From contig JAIRKE010000054.1 in the NCBI GenBank assembly GCA_031260295.1, forward strand, positions 62,001 through 126,000: a stretch of 64,000 bases of DNA. The letters are read 5' to 3'. This DNA comes from Azonexus sp. (GTDB taxonomy: Bacteria > Pseudomonadota > Gammaproteobacteria > Burkholderiales > Rhodocyclaceae). The position numbers and the translations under genes were made by a program. The first letter of the stretch is position 1. Each line of letters starts with the position of its first letter. Shown here piece after piece: positions 9,124 through 17,829 of the stretch. The notes under the pieces are model-generated. The model did no database searches. It had not been told where the DNA came from and was given only the letters and a program-made list of their open reading frames with translations.

Positions 9124-10136
9124 TGACGCTACCGTCCGACGCCGATTTCCAGCACGCCGTCGAGTTGCTGCACGCCGGCGAACTAGTCGCCATTCCGACT
9201 GAGACGGTTTATGGCCTCGGTGCCGACGCCGCCAACCCGGCGGCGGTGGCCAAGATTTTCGCCACCAAGGGCCGCCCGGCCGACCATCCACTGATCGTCC
9301 ACCTGGCCGGCCACGATGCCGTCGAACACTGGGCCGAACGGGTGCCGGACATCGCCTGGGAACTAATGGAAACCTTCTGGCCCGGCCCACTGACGCTGAT
9401 CCTGAAAAAACAGGCTTGGGTACCGGATGCCGTCACCGGCGGCCAGGACACCGTCGGCCTGCGCGTACCCGGCCATCCTGTCGCGCTTGAACTGCTGCGC
9501 CGCTTCGCCGCGAGTCGTGGCCAAAGCGGCGGCGAGCACGCCGGCATAGCCGCGCCATCAGCCAACCGCTTCGGACGCATCAGCCCGACCACTGCCGCCC
9601 ATGTCGCCGAAGAACTAGGCGAGCGCGTACCACTGATCCTCGACGGCGGACCATGCCGCGTCGGCATCGAATCGACCATCGTCGACTGCTCACGCGAACA
9701 AGCCGTGGTGTTGCGCCCAGGCCACGTCTCACCGCTGCATCTGGCAGCCGTGTTTGGCCGCCAGCCGGCAATTGAAACCGCCACCGGCGCGCCGCGCGTC
9801 TCCGGATCACTGGCAGCCCACTATGCGCCGCAAACACCGATGCACCTGGTCGCCAGCGACTGCCTGCTCGATTTCCTCGATACCCAGCGCCATCGCGGCG
9901 GTCACTGTGGGGTGCTCAGCCCGAACGAACCGCCACCGGTCAACTTGCCGCACGACTGGCGGCAGTTGCCGGCCGATCCAGTCGGCTATGCGCACGACCT
10001 GTATGGCGCCCTGCGCGCCTTGGATCATGCCGGCGTCGCCCTGATCGTCGTCGAGACACCACCCGCCGAACCGGCGTGGACCGCCATTACCGACCGCCTG
10101 CGCCGCGCAGTGGCCGGCGCCGGCCAAAAGAACTAA
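9123..10136 (+). CDS. Threonylcarbamoyl-AMP synthase (Sua5/YrdC family)
   Basis: Makes threonylcarbamoyl-AMP from threonine, bicarbonate and ATP for the t6A modification of ANN-decoding tRNAs. The 337-residue protein has the YrdC core (IPTETVYGLGADA, TKGRPADHPL, FWPGPLTL, APSANRFG, GIESTIVD) followed by a linker GSLAAHYAPQTP and the C-terminal Sua5 domain, so it is the long Sua5 type rather than the short TsaC type. I placed the start at ATG 9123, overlapping the purK stop. The open frame continuing upstream within purK is a shadow. Confidence 0.93.
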   Translation: MTLPSDADFQHAVELLHAGELVAIPTETVYGLGADAANPAAVAKIFATKGRPADHPLIVHLAGHDAVEHWAERVPDIAWELMETFWPGPLTLILKKQAWVPDAVTGGQDTVGLRVPGHPVALELLRRFAASRGQSGGEHAGIAAPSANRFGRISPTTAAHVAEELGERVPLILDGGPCRVGIESTIVDCSREQAVVLRPGHVSPLHLAAVFGRQPAIETATGAPRVSGSLAAHYAPQTPMHLVASDCLLDFLDTQRHRGGHCGVLSPNEPPPVNLPHDWRQLPADPVGYAHDLYGALRALDHAGVALIVVETPPAEPAWTAITDRLRRAVAGAGQKN

Positions 10137-10192
10137 GCGCACGCGCAATTGATCGCAGCGCCAGCACTTTCTCCAACAGGGACATCTCAGCC

Positions 10193-10222
10193 TTGGAGAA
10201 GACAGAGCAATTGCGCTAGAAT
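10193..10222 (+). promoter_or_regulatory. Probable sigma-70 promoter of tRNA-Ala
   Basis: TTGGAG (10193-10198) and TAGAAT (10217-10222) are separated by 18 bases, and the tRNA starts 11 bases after the -10 box. The tRNA-Arg gene at 11 kb has the same arrangement. Confidence 0.5.
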
Positions 10223-10232
10223 CATCGGCTTC

Positions 10233-10308
10233 GGGGGCATAGCTCAGTTGGGAGAGCGTCTGGTTCGCAATCAGAAGGTCGGCGGTTCGATCCCGCCTGT
10301 CTCCACCA
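10233..10308 (+). tRNA. tRNA-Ala (anticodon CGC)
   Basis: A full 76-base cloverleaf: acceptor GGGGGCA / TGTCTCC, D-arm GCTC..GAGC, anticodon arm TCTGG / TCAGA around loop TTCGCAA, and T-arm GGCGG TTCGATC CCGCC, followed by discriminator A and an encoded CCA. The anticodon CGC reads GCG. The third acceptor pair is G3:U70, the alanine identity element, which independently supports the assignment. Confidence 0.95.
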
Positions 10309-10315
10309 GAACACC

Positions 10316-10343
10316 AAGGCCAGAGCCAACTCTGGCCTTTTTC
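10316..10343 (+). terminator. Intrinsic terminator after tRNA-Ala
   Basis: AAGGCCAGAG (10316-10325), loop CCAA, CTCTGGCCTT (10330-10339), then TTTTC. A 10-bp perfect stem with T-run eight bases after the tRNA CCA end. Confidence 0.85.
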
Positions 10344-10390
10344 ATTTCTCGGCCCCGATCTTGCGAAGGCCGGAATCTCCGCTCTGCCGT

Positions 10391-10777
10391 TCAGAGCGTC
10401 AGTCGAACCTCGCTAATGCCAGCCAATGAGGTCCGGATGGTCGACTTGCCCAAGCATGGCTTTGGGCGGCGCCACGCCAAAACAGCGGCGGGCCATGGCC
10501 GCGTCGCTCTACTTCTGATCGCCCCCAATTCCGGGGCAGGGAGAGGATTTTCAGGTGGCGGATGCCCTGACCGCTCCCTGGGGGTGACAGCTGAAGCAGC
10601 GGCACCGGCCATCCCAGCGATGGCTCCGAAATAGCGGGCAAACTCGTCGGCCGACAATTCGGTTTCCTCGGCCGCCGGCAAGCGCCGCTCAGCCTGCCGC
10701 CGCCGATCGGAAAAACCACTCGGTGGCCCGATATCTTGCTTGCGCCGGTCACCCGGAATTCTTCGCTCGATGTCCAT
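10391..10777 (-). CDS. Small basic protein with repeated DRR/ERR motifs, unknown function
   Basis: The ATG at 10777 is preceded by CAGGAG at good spacing. The first 55 residues are charged and carry repeated arginine pairs (ERRIPGDRRKQ, DRRRQAERRL) followed by the acidic segment ETELSADEFARYFGAI. Short proteins with such Arg-pair repeats are common in betaproteobacteria, but I know no function. The remaining ~70 residues are proline/arginine rich and less convincing, so the true end may be earlier with a frameshift. It lies alone between two tRNA genes, each with its own terminator. Confidence 0.45.
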   Translation of the reverse strand: MDIERRIPGDRRKQDIGPPSGFSDRRRQAERRLPAAEETELSADEFARYFGAIAGMAGAAASAVTPRERSGHPPPENPLPAPELGAIRSRATRPWPAAVLAWRRPKPCLGKSTIRTSLAGISEVRLTL

Positions 10778-10926
10778 GACTTGCTCCTGTTCGATGGGCA
10801 GAAGTCTATCTGCACACAGGCAGACTGTAAATATGACGAAAGTCATAGATCAACCGGCATTAATGACAGAAACGTGGCTGAAATGAACCAAAATCGGGAT
10901 GTCTGCGCTTCCCTCTTGGACAATAG

Positions 10927-10960
10927 AAAAGGGCACTTCTTTGGCAGAAGTGCCCTTTTT
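10927..10960 (-). terminator. Terminator after tRNA-Arg (works on either strand)
   Basis: AAAA GGGCACTTCT (10931-10940), loop TTGGC, AGAAGTGCCC (10946-10955) TTTTT. The perfect 10-bp stem is flanked by A and T runs, so it forms a terminator in both directions; on the minus strand it follows the tRNA-Arg 3' end by about 10 bases. Confidence 0.8.
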
Positions 10961-10969
10961 CGCTCAACC

Positions 10970-11046
10970 TGGCGCGCCCAGCGCGATTCGAACGCACGAC
11001 CCCTGCCTTCGGAGGGCAGTACTCTATCCAGCTGAGCTATGGGCGC
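10970..11046 (-). tRNA. tRNA-Arg (anticodon CCG)
   Basis: On the minus strand a 77-base cloverleaf: acceptor GCGCCCA / TGGGCGC, D-arm GCTC..GAGT, anticodon arm CTGCC / GGCAG enclosing CTCCGAA (anticodon CCG, codon CGG), T-arm with GTTCGAATC, discriminator G and encoded CCA. Confidence 0.95.
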
Positions 11047-11058
11047 TTGGGAGGTCGG

Positions 11059-11088
11059 ATTCTACCTTTTGCCGCCGAGCGCGTCCAA
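11059..11088 (-). promoter_or_regulatory. Probable sigma-70 promoter of tRNA-Arg
   Basis: Read on the minus strand, TTGGAC (11088-11083) and TAGAAT (11064-11059) are 18 bases apart, with the tRNA starting 13 bases beyond the -10 box. Confidence 0.5.
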
Positions 11089-11105
11089 TCAATCGTTGCC
11101 GCCGG

Positions 11106-11612
11106 CTAATCGAAGTAGCTACGGGCCGCTTCAAAGCGCTGGGCGTAGTAGCGGTCGTCAAGGGCATCGATACGAACGCGGCCATTGCTCGACGGAGCAT
11201 GTACGAAGCGGGCGTCGCCGAGGTAGATGCCGACGTGCGAGAACGATTGGTTACGGGTGTTGAAAAAGACCAAGTCGCCCGGGCGCAGTGCAGCCCGCTC
11301 AACCGGCCGACCACCACGGGCGATGTCGGCGGCGCTGCCGCCAACCTTGAGGCCAACGGCACGGGCATAGATGTAGCTGACCATGCCGCTACAATCGAGC
11401 CCAGCCTCCGGGTTCTTGCCGCCGAAGCGATAGCCGGTATCGATCAGGCCGAGAGCGTAGAGCACGACTTCGTTGCCCGACGCGCTGATCGCTACCGGCG
11501 CTTGCGCTTTAGTGCTCGACGCCATCGGCCGGCTACCGGGCGTACCACAGGCGGCCAGCAGCAGCGCGGCAAACAGAGCGAGGAGCGAGGATAGAGCGGG
11601 CATTGATTTCAT
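11106..11612 (-). CDS. NlpC/P60-family cell-wall hydrolase lipoprotein
   Basis: Probable peptidoglycan endopeptidase acting in the periplasm. The 168-residue protein has a lipoprotein signal peptide (ALLLAACG, lipidated Cys near residue 22) and a C-terminal NlpC/P60 domain with the catalytic Cys in [11 protein letters not shown], the catalytic His in [11 protein letters not shown] and the third polar residue in FVHAPSS. Single domain with no LysM or SH3 part, typical of small envelope NlpC lipoproteins. It is transcribed away from gabD and lies just upstream of tRNA-Arg. Confidence 0.9.
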   Translation of the reverse strand: MKSMPALSSLLALFAALLLAACGTPGSRPMASSTKAQAPVAISASGNEVVLYALGLIDTGYRFGGKNPEAGLDCSGMVSYIYARAVGLKVGGSAADIARGGRPVERAALRPGDLVFFNTRNQSFSHVGIYLGDARFVHAPSSNGRVRIDALDDRYYAQRFEAARSYFD

Positions 11613-11667
11613 GTTGTTTCTGCAATATAGCTGCTAACTTAAAGTTTTTACAGGATTTTTAGAGACC

Positions 11668-13116
11668 ATGAAACTACAGGACAGGAATTTGCTGCGGACC
11701 GCCAATCTGATCGGCGGCCAATGGGTCGGCGCCGCCGATGGCGCTACGCTGCCAGTGTTCGATCCGGCTAGTGGCGAACAACTGGCCACGGTGCCGCGCT
11801 GCGGTGCAGCCGAGACGTGCCACGCCATCGCCGCCGCCGAGGCCGCCCTGCCGGCTTGGCGGGCACTGACCGCCAAATGCCGAGGGCAAATCCTGCAGAC
11901 CTGGAACCGCTTGATTCTCGACCATGCCGACGATCTCGCCCAACTGATCACCGCCGAGGGCGGCAAACCGCTGGCCGAGGCCAGGGGCGAGGTGATCTAC
12001 GGCGCCTCCTTTGTCGAATGGTTCGCCGAGGAGGGTAAACGCACCTACGGCGAAAGCATTCCCAGCCCGGCCACTAACACCCGGTTGCTGGTGGTCAAGC
12101 AGCCGGTCGGCGTCTGCGCGGCGATCACGCCGTGGAATTTCCCGCTAGCGATGATTACCCGCAAGGTCGCTCCGGCCCTGGCCGCCGGCTGCACGGTCGT
12201 GGTCAAACCAGCCGAGGCGACGCCGCTGACGGCGCTGGCGCTGGCCGTGCTAGCCGAACGGGCCGGCTTGCCGGCCGGCGTGTGCAACGTGGTGACCGGC
12301 GATCCGGCGGCAATCGGCGGCGAACTGACGGCCAACCCGACCGTCCGCAAGTTGTCGTTCACCGGCTCGACCGCAGTCGGTCGGCTACTGATGGCGCAAT
12401 GCGCGCCGTCAGTGAAGAAGCTGTCACTGGAACTGGGCGGCAACGCGCCCTTCATCGTCTTCGACGATGCCGATCTCGACGCCGTGGTCGAGGGTGCGAT
12501 AAGCGCCAAGTACCGCAACACTGGCCAGACCTGCGTCTGCGCCAACCGTTTCCTGGTCCAGTCGGGCATCTACGAGGCCTTCGCCGCCCGCCTGACCGAA
12601 CGCGCGCGCAGCCTGAAGGTTGGCCCGGGTAGTGCAGCCGGCGTTACCCAAGGGCCGCTGATCAACGCCGCCGGCCTGGCCAAGGTCGAGGCACACGTCG
12701 CCGATGCCGTCGCCAGGGGCGCTCGCGTGCTGTGTGGCGGTGCCCGCCACCAACTGGGCGGCAACTTCTTCCAGCCGACGGTGCTGGCCGACGTTAGCTC
12801 CGACATGCTCGTCGCCCGCGAAGAAACCTTCGGCCCGCTCGCGCCGCTGTTCCGCTTTGACACCGAGGAGCAGGCGATCGCCATGGCCAACGATACGGAA
12901 TTCGGCTTGGCCGCCTACTTCTACAGCCGCGACGTCGGCCGCTGCTGGCGCCTTGGCGAGGCGCTCGAATACGGCATGGTCGGCATCAACACAGGCCTGA
13001 TCTCGAACGAAGTGGCGCCTTTCGGCGGCATCAAGCAATCCGGCATCGGCCGCGAGGGTTCGAAGTACGGCATCGAGGAATACCTGGAGGTGAAATACCT
13101 CTGTTTCGCGGTGTAA
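11668..13116 (+). CDS. gabD: NAD(P)-dependent succinate-semialdehyde dehydrogenase
   Basis: Oxidises succinic semialdehyde to succinate, the last step of GABA and related polyamine/amino-acid catabolism. The 482 residues match SSADH-I in length and in the start (LLRTANLIGGQWV). Aldehyde-dehydrogenase signatures are PWNFPLAMITRK, FTGSTAVGR, catalytic Glu in ELGGNAPFIVF and catalytic Cys in NTGQTCVCANR; the CVC spacing is typical of GabD. No aminotransferase (gabT) is adjacent. Other aldehyde dehydrogenases remain possible, but the close match to the GabD ending (EYLEVKYLC) supports the name. Confidence 0.9.
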   Translation: MKLQDRNLLRTANLIGGQWVGAADGATLPVFDPASGEQLATVPRCGAAETCHAIAAAEAALPAWRALTAKCRGQILQTWNRLILDHADDLAQLITAEGGKPLAEARGEVIYGASFVEWFAEEGKRTYGESIPSPATNTRLLVVKQPVGVCAAITPWNFPLAMITRKVAPALAAGCTVVVKPAEATPLTALALAVLAERAGLPAGVCNVVTGDPAAIGGELTANPTVRKLSFTGSTAVGRLLMAQCAPSVKKLSLELGGNAPFIVFDDADLDAVVEGAISAKYRNTGQTCVCANRFLVQSGIYEAFAARLTERARSLKVGPGSAAGVTQGPLINAAGLAKVEAHVADAVARGARVLCGGARHQLGGNFFQPTVLADVSSDMLVAREETFGPLAPLFRFDTEEQAIAMANDTEFGLAAYFYSRDVGRCWRLGEALEYGMVGINTGLISNEVAPFGGIKQSGIGREGSKYGIEEYLEVKYLCFAV

Positions 13117-13185
13117 GGCCCTCCACTTACTTACGGCTGATCCTTACCCCTTCGTGGTTCGTCCTTGAGCGTAATGCTGGGCGGT

Positions 13186-13617
13186 CTAGCTTTCACTGAG
13201 GTAGCCGCACTCAAGTTGCTGTTGCTGGTTCTCGAAGATGGCCATTGCCGTTGCCATGCGCAGGAAGCCGATTTTCCGATAGAAGGATTCTTTGCCCGGA
13301 ACAGCGTAGAGGATGATTTTCTTGTGACCACGTGACTCTTCAACGAGGTGACTGACGATCTGCTTGCCCAAACCTAAGCCTTGGTGGCTCGGAAGGACAG
13401 CGACATCACAAACATAAGAACAGTCTGCTCCATCGGCCAATGCTCGACCGCTTCCAACAAGGCGAGAGTTCTCGTACACAAAACACTTGAACATGCTGTT
13501 AGAGAAGACCTTCTGTAAATGCAATGGGTTCTTTTCGCCAAGCGGAGCTGCTCGGTACAGCGCAGAGAGTTCCTCCCAGTCCACGCCATCGGTTGAATAT
13601 TTCCATTCGAGTGACAC
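13186..13617 (-). CDS. GNAT-family N-acetyltransferase
   Basis: Single-domain acetyl-CoA-dependent acetyltransferase of 143 residues. The acetyl-CoA loop is visible as VLPSHQGLGLGKQIV (motif Q/RxxGxG/A), preceded by the beta-strand YVCDVAVL and followed by YAVPGKESFYRKIGF. Substrate unknown. Base use is noticeably more AT-rich than in the flanking gabD and coaX genes, so it was probably acquired by transfer. ATG 13617 starts the domain in register. The flanking gaps (13117-13185, 13618-13726) show nothing recognisable. Confidence 0.8.
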   Translation of the reverse strand: MSLEWKYSTDGVDWEELSALYRAAPLGEKNPLHLQKVFSNSMFKCFVYENSRLVGSGRALADGADCSYVCDVAVLPSHQGLGLGKQIVSHLVEESRGHKKIILYAVPGKESFYRKIGFLRMATAMAIFENQQQQLECGYLSES

Positions 13618-13726
13618 GGTGTCTCCCTATGAAGCCAAATATGTTCATGCTGATCCGCTGATCCAGCGCCATCTGTGACTCGCACACGACGACTCGACCC
13701 GATCGTCCCTGGTCGTTTCGGAGAGT

Positions 13727-14455
13727 TCAAGGCGCCGGGCGGCATTCCCGAGCGATGCACAGCAGACCTTCGAGCGGCAGGTTCGGCGCTTCGATATAGG
13801 GAATGCCGAGATGCGGCAGTAAGACGCCAGCATTGCCGCCGGACAGCAGGCAGATCGCCGTCGGTACCGCCAGCCGGGCGAAAGCGCGCTCGATGGCACC
13901 GAGCTGCGCTTCGAGCACACCGCTGGCAATCGCATCCTCGGTGCAGCGCGGCATTGCCGACCAATCGCCGCAAGCTAGCGGCAGATCGGCCGTGTCGCGC
14001 GCCAGGGCTTGGCGCATCAGGTCGCTGCCGGGCAGGATCGGGCCACCGAGAAAATTGCCGTCGCCGTCGAGGCTGTCGATCGTTGTCGCCGTGCCGGCCA
14101 TCACCACCAGGCAGGGCGTTTTCGTCCGCGCCCGCGCACCGAGCAGGGCACACCAGCGGTCGACGCCGAGCCGTTCGGGCTGGCGATAGTGATTGGTCAC
14201 TCCGGCACAACGCTCGCCGCTGCGGATTTCCTGCAGCAATGGCGCCCAGGCGCCGAGGCGCTCGCGGATGCGCGCCGCGGCAGCGGTGCCGGCGACATTG
14301 GCCAACAGCAAATGGCGCGGTCGTGGCCAGCGCCCGACCAATGCCGCCAGCGCCGTCGCGTCGTCGTGTTCGGCAGCGCCCTGCTCCAGCCAGGCATGGC
14401 CGTCATGGACGCCCCATTTGAGGCGGCTGTTGCCACTGTCGAGGCAAATGATCAT
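13727..14455 (-). CDS. coaX: Type III pantothenate kinase
   Basis: Phosphorylates pantothenate, the first step of coenzyme A synthesis. The 242-residue protein of the ASKHA fold shows the phosphate-1 loop LDSGNSRLKWG, the RLGVDRWCAL segment, phosphate-2 motif MAGTATTID, GGPILPG and the adenosine motif LLSGGNAG. It overlaps birA by four bases (ATGA), the common coupling of these two cofactor genes in betaproteobacteria. Confidence 0.95.
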   Translation of the reverse strand: MIICLDSGNSRLKWGVHDGHAWLEQGAAEHDDATALAALVGRWPRPRHLLLANVAGTAAAARIRERLGAWAPLLQEIRSGERCAGVTNHYRQPERLGVDRWCALLGARARTKTPCLVVMAGTATTIDSLDGDGNFLGGPILPGSDLMRQALARDTADLPLACGDWSAMPRCTEDAIASGVLEAQLGAIERAFARLAVPTAICLLSGGNAGVLLPHLGIPYIEAPNLPLEGLLCIARECRPAP

Positions 14456-15273
14456 GCCGGGTGCACCCCGAGGCTACTTCCCGCGGGCCGCAGGCTGACG
14501 TCGCCACTATAGATGCGCTGCAGGCCCACAGCCGTTTGCAGCAGCAGCGCGCCGTCGGCGTCGGCGCCAAGGCAGAGACCGGCCAGCGGTACCTCGCCTT
14601 CGCCGAGCACTTGCACCGGGCGCTGCTGCCACACATGACGGTTTTGCCAGTCGGCACGCAGGGCGGTGAAACCGGCCTCGGCGAAGCATTCAAGCACCGC
14701 CGCCAGTTCGCGCAGGATGGCAGCCAGTACCGCGTGCCGCTCGACCGCCGCCAGCCCGGCTTGGTCCAGCCCGGCCGCCGGCAGCGCCAATTCTTCCACC
14801 GGCTGGCCGAGATTGAGGCCGATGCCGATCACCGCCTGACAGCCACGCCGGTCGCTGGCCAGTTCAACCAACACGCCGGCCAGCTTGGCATAACCGCCAT
14901 CCGCCGTCGCCAACAGCACGTCGTTTGGCCATTTCAGGCCGACGCCGCGGGCACCCAGGGCTTCTAGTGCTCGTGCCAGGGCCACGCCGACGGCCAGTGA
15001 CAGGCCACCGAGGCGGGCTGGCGAACCAGCGAAGCGCCACAGTACGGAAAAGGTCAGGCTGCGCTTGGGCGAGGACAACCAATGACGGCCACGGCGGCCG
15101 CGGCCAGCCGTCTGGTGGTCAGCGACAATCACAGTGCCGGCCGGGGCACCGGCGTCGGCCCGGCGCATCAGTTCGCTGCTGGTGGAATCGCAGGACTCCA
15201 GCGCGTCGACATCGAAGCGCCCGGCCAGTTCGCCGAGCCGGGCTTTGAGCAGTACAGGATCGATCAGCGGCAT
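14452..15273 (-). CDS. birA: Biotin--[acetyl-CoA-carboxylase] ligase
   Basis: Attaches biotin to the biotin carboxyl carrier protein through biotinyl-AMP. The 273-residue protein shows ESCDSTSSEL, the biotinyl-AMP loop GRGRRGRHW, GLKWPNDVLL and IGIGLN, then the C-terminal SH3-like domain. The region before the catalytic domain is too short for the complete winged-helix repressor domain of E. coli BirA, so this is probably a ligase without DNA-binding function. Coupled to coaX and 10 bases downstream of ntrC. Confidence 0.93.
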   Translation of the reverse strand: MPLIDPVLLKARLGELAGRFDVDALESCDSTSSELMRRADAGAPAGTVIVADHQTAGRGRRGRHWLSSPKRSLTFSVLWRFAGSPARLGGLSLAVGVALARALEALGARGVGLKWPNDVLLATADGGYAKLAGVLVELASDRRGCQAVIGIGLNLGQPVEELALPAAGLDQAGLAAVERHAVLAAILRELAAVLECFAEAGFTALRADWQNRHVWQQRPVQVLGEGEVPLAGLCLGADADGALLLQTAVGLQRIYSGDVSLRPAGSSLGVHPA

Positions 15274-15283
15274 GCGGCGGATT

Positions 15284-16696
15284 TTACTCCGTCACCGTCC
15301 CCTTACCGCCGTCGATGCCAAGATCAGCGATCTTGCGAGTGATGGTGTTGCGGCCGATGCCCAGCGCCTGCGCCGCCTCGCTGCGGCGTCCGCCGGTATG
15401 GGCCAGGGCACGGGCAATCAGGATGCGCTCGAAGGTCGGCGCTAGCACGCCGTGGACTTCCGGCACGCCGCGCGCCAGCAGGCGATCGACCTCGTCCGCC
15501 AGGGCGCTTTCCCAGTCGCTGGCCAGCACCTGCGATGCTACCTCGCGCAATTCACCGGGCAGGTCGCCGATCTCGACCTGTTGTCCTGGCGCCATCACAG
15601 TCAGCCAGTGGCAGAGGTTTTCCAGTTGTCGGACGTTGCCCGAGAAATCGAGGCCGCTCAGGTACTTCAGCGCCAGCTCAGATAGCCGCTTGGCTTCGAC
15701 ACCCAGTTCGCGCGCACTCTTCTGCAGGAAATGCCGGGTCAGCAGCGGGATGTCATCGCGACGCTCGCGCAGCGGCGGCAGACGGATACGGATGACGTTA
15801 AGGCGATGGAACAGGTCTTCGCGGAACAGACCCTCTTTGACCCTGGACTCAAGATTCTGGTGCGTCGCGGCGATGATGCGGACATTGGCCTTGAGCGGCG
15901 CATGGCCACCGACCCGGTAGAAATGGCCGTCCGACAGCACCCGCAGCAGGCGGGTTTGCAGTTCCGGGGGCATGTCGCCGATTTCGTCGAGGAACAGCGT
16001 GCCGCCCTCGGCCTGCTCGAAGCGACCGCGCCGCTGCGCCTGGGCGCCGGTGAACGCGCCACGCTCGTGGCCGAACAGTTCGGATTCAAGCAAATCCTTG
16101 GGGATGGCGGCGGTGTTGATGGCGATGAAAGGCTTATCGGCGCACGGGCCATGCCGGTGCAGGGCGCGCGCCACCAGTTCCTTGCCGGAGCCGGACTCGC
16201 CGGTAATCAGCACGGTGGCATGCGACAGCGCCAGGCGGCCGATGGCGCGAAACACCTCCTGCATGGCCGGCGCCTGGCCGAGAATTTCCGGCGCCAAGAC
16301 ATCCTCCTCGGCGGCGCCGCTGGGTTGCGTCGATTCACCGATGGCCCGGCGGATCAATTCGACCGCCTGATCGACGTCGAAAGGCTTGGGCAGGTATTCG
16401 AAAGCGCCGCCCTGGAAGGCGGCCACGGCGCTCTCCAGGTCGGAATAGGCGGTCATGATGATGACCGACACCGCCGGGCAGCAGGTCTTCACTTTCTGCA
16501 ACAGTTCAAGACCGGACTGGCCGGGCATGCGGATGTCGGACAGCAGCACCCGTGGCGGCTCGACGCCCTGTTCGAGCAGGGACATGACCTCGCTGGCCGA
16601 GGCAAAGCTTTTGAACGGAATGCCCTCGCGCGCCAGGGTTTTTTCCAGGACCCAGCGGATGGAGCGATCATCATCGACAATCCAGACCAGTTTCAT
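15284..16696 (-). CDS. ntrC: Nitrogen regulation response regulator, sigma-54 activator
   Basis: Phosphorylated by NtrB under nitrogen limitation and activates sigma-54 promoters such as glnA. The 470-residue protein has a receiver domain (VWIVDDDRS, phospho-Asp in LSDIRMPG), an AAA+ domain with Walker A GESGSGKE, the sigma-54 contact loop GAFTGA and Walker B FLDEIGD, and a C-terminal Fis-type helix-turn-helix (EAAQALGIGRNTITRK). The ATG at 16696 starts the receiver; the 15 codons upstream are not conserved in character. Forms an operon with ntrB, close to its target glnA. Confidence 0.95.
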   Translation of the reverse strand: MKLVWIVDDDRSIRWVLEKTLAREGIPFKSFASASEVMSLLEQGVEPPRVLLSDIRMPGQSGLELLQKVKTCCPAVSVIIMTAYSDLESAVAAFQGGAFEYLPKPFDVDQAVELIRRAIGESTQPSGAAEEDVLAPEILGQAPAMQEVFRAIGRLALSHATVLITGESGSGKELVARALHRHGPCADKPFIAINTAAIPKDLLESELFGHERGAFTGAQAQRRGRFEQAEGGTLFLDEIGDMPPELQTRLLRVLSDGHFYRVGGHAPLKANVRIIAATHQNLESRVKEGLFREDLFHRLNVIRIRLPPLRERRDDIPLLTRHFLQKSARELGVEAKRLSELALKYLSGLDFSGNVRQLENLCHWLTVMAPGQQVEIGDLPGELREVASQVLASDWESALADEVDRLLARGVPEVHGVLAPTFERILIARALAHTGGRRSEAAQALGIGRNTITRKIADLGIDGGKGTVTE

Positions 16697-16744
16697 GGCT
16701 TCGTGCTTCTTTCGACAAGGCGGATGCCGCAAATAAAGCAAGAC

Positions 16745-17806
16745 TCAAGCCTGTTCAATCGGCAAGCGCAAGGTGAACACTGTGTGGCCCGGACTGCTGG
16801 CGCAATCAATCGTGCCGTGGTGATGCTGGATGAAATTCTGGGCGATGGTCAGCCCCAGCCCGCTGCCGCCCTCGCGCCCAGAGACCAGCGGATAGAACAT
16901 GCGCTGGCGGATGTCCTCGGGAATGCCGGGGCCGTTGTCGATGACCTTCAATTCGATGGCCAGGCGGTAGCGCTTCTTGGCCAGCGTGACCTGGCGCAGC
17001 ACGCGCGTGCGCAGCACGATCTCGCCATCACCGCCCATTGCCTGGACAGCATTGCGGGCGATGTTGAGCACCGCCTGGATCAACTGCTCGCGGTCGCCGA
17101 CCAGTTCCGGCAGGCTGGTGTCGTAATCGCGGCGCACGGCCAGCGATCCGGGAAATTCCGCGGTCAACAGGCTGCGTACCCGTTCGAGAATTTCATGGAT
17201 ATTCACCATCGCCGGCAGCATGGCCCGGTGCGGGGTCAGCAGGCGCTGCATCAAATCCTGCAGACGATCGGCTTCCTTGATGATGACCTGGGTGTATTCC
17301 TTGAGCGACGGATGGGGCAGCTCGTGTTCGAGCAATTGCGCGGCGCCACGGATGCCGCCGAGCGGATTCTTGATCTCGTGCGCCAGATTGCGGATCAACT
17401 CACGGTTGGCCTGCTGCTGCTCGATCAGGCGCTCCTCGCGCGACACCGCCAGATGACGCTCGATCGGCTGCAATTCGAGCAGCAGGCGCATGCCGTCGGC
17501 AAGAGCCGGGCGCAACGGCGTCACCGTGCAATGGAGGTGCAGCAACTGGCCGTCGCCGCGCCGCAGCTCGATGTTCTGGCTGGTATAGCCCCAGTTGTTG
17601 GCCAACCCGTTATCAAGCGCCGCCTGCAAGCTCGCCGGACAGGAACAAGCGGCGGCCAGGGTACGCCCGGCGATGGCGCGGCCGCTGACCGCCAGCAGGT
17701 TCTCGCCGGCCGGATTGATGTAACGGATCAACTGCCCATCATCGAGCAGCAACACGGCCGAAGCCAGGAGGTCGAGGCCGGCGTGGGAGACGTGGGTGAG
17801 GTTCAT
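16745..17806 (-). CDS. ntrB: Nitrogen regulation sensor histidine kinase
   Basis: Cytoplasmic sensor kinase controlled by PII protein; phosphorylates NtrC. The 353 residues comprise an N-terminal PAS domain (AVLLLDDGQLIRYINPAGENLL), the H-box HEIKNPLGGIRGAAQ, N-box NIARNAVQAM, and G-boxes DNGPGIP and GGSGLGLTIA. No membrane helix, as expected for NtrB. The start at ATG 17806 gives the usual family length; the frame extends upstream only as an antisense shadow of the DUF4124 gene. Confidence 0.95.
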   Translation of the reverse strand: MNLTHVSHAGLDLLASAVLLLDDGQLIRYINPAGENLLAVSGRAIAGRTLAAACSCPASLQAALDNGLANNWGYTSQNIELRRGDGQLLHLHCTVTPLRPALADGMRLLLELQPIERHLAVSREERLIEQQQANRELIRNLAHEIKNPLGGIRGAAQLLEHELPHPSLKEYTQVIIKEADRLQDLMQRLLTPHRAMLPAMVNIHEILERVRSLLTAEFPGSLAVRRDYDTSLPELVGDREQLIQAVLNIARNAVQAMGGDGEIVLRTRVLRQVTLAKKRYRLAIELKVIDNGPGIPEDIRQRMFYPLVSGREGGSGLGLTIAQNFIQHHHGTIDCASSPGHTVFTLRLPIEQA

Positions 17807-17829
17807 GCCCGGACTGGCGTCAGGGCGAC

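Noticed and set aside
10149-10634. Plus-strand ORF covering the tRNA-Ala region
   Set aside because: It is a translation of the tRNA gene and its terminator; the tRNA cloverleaf is unambiguous.
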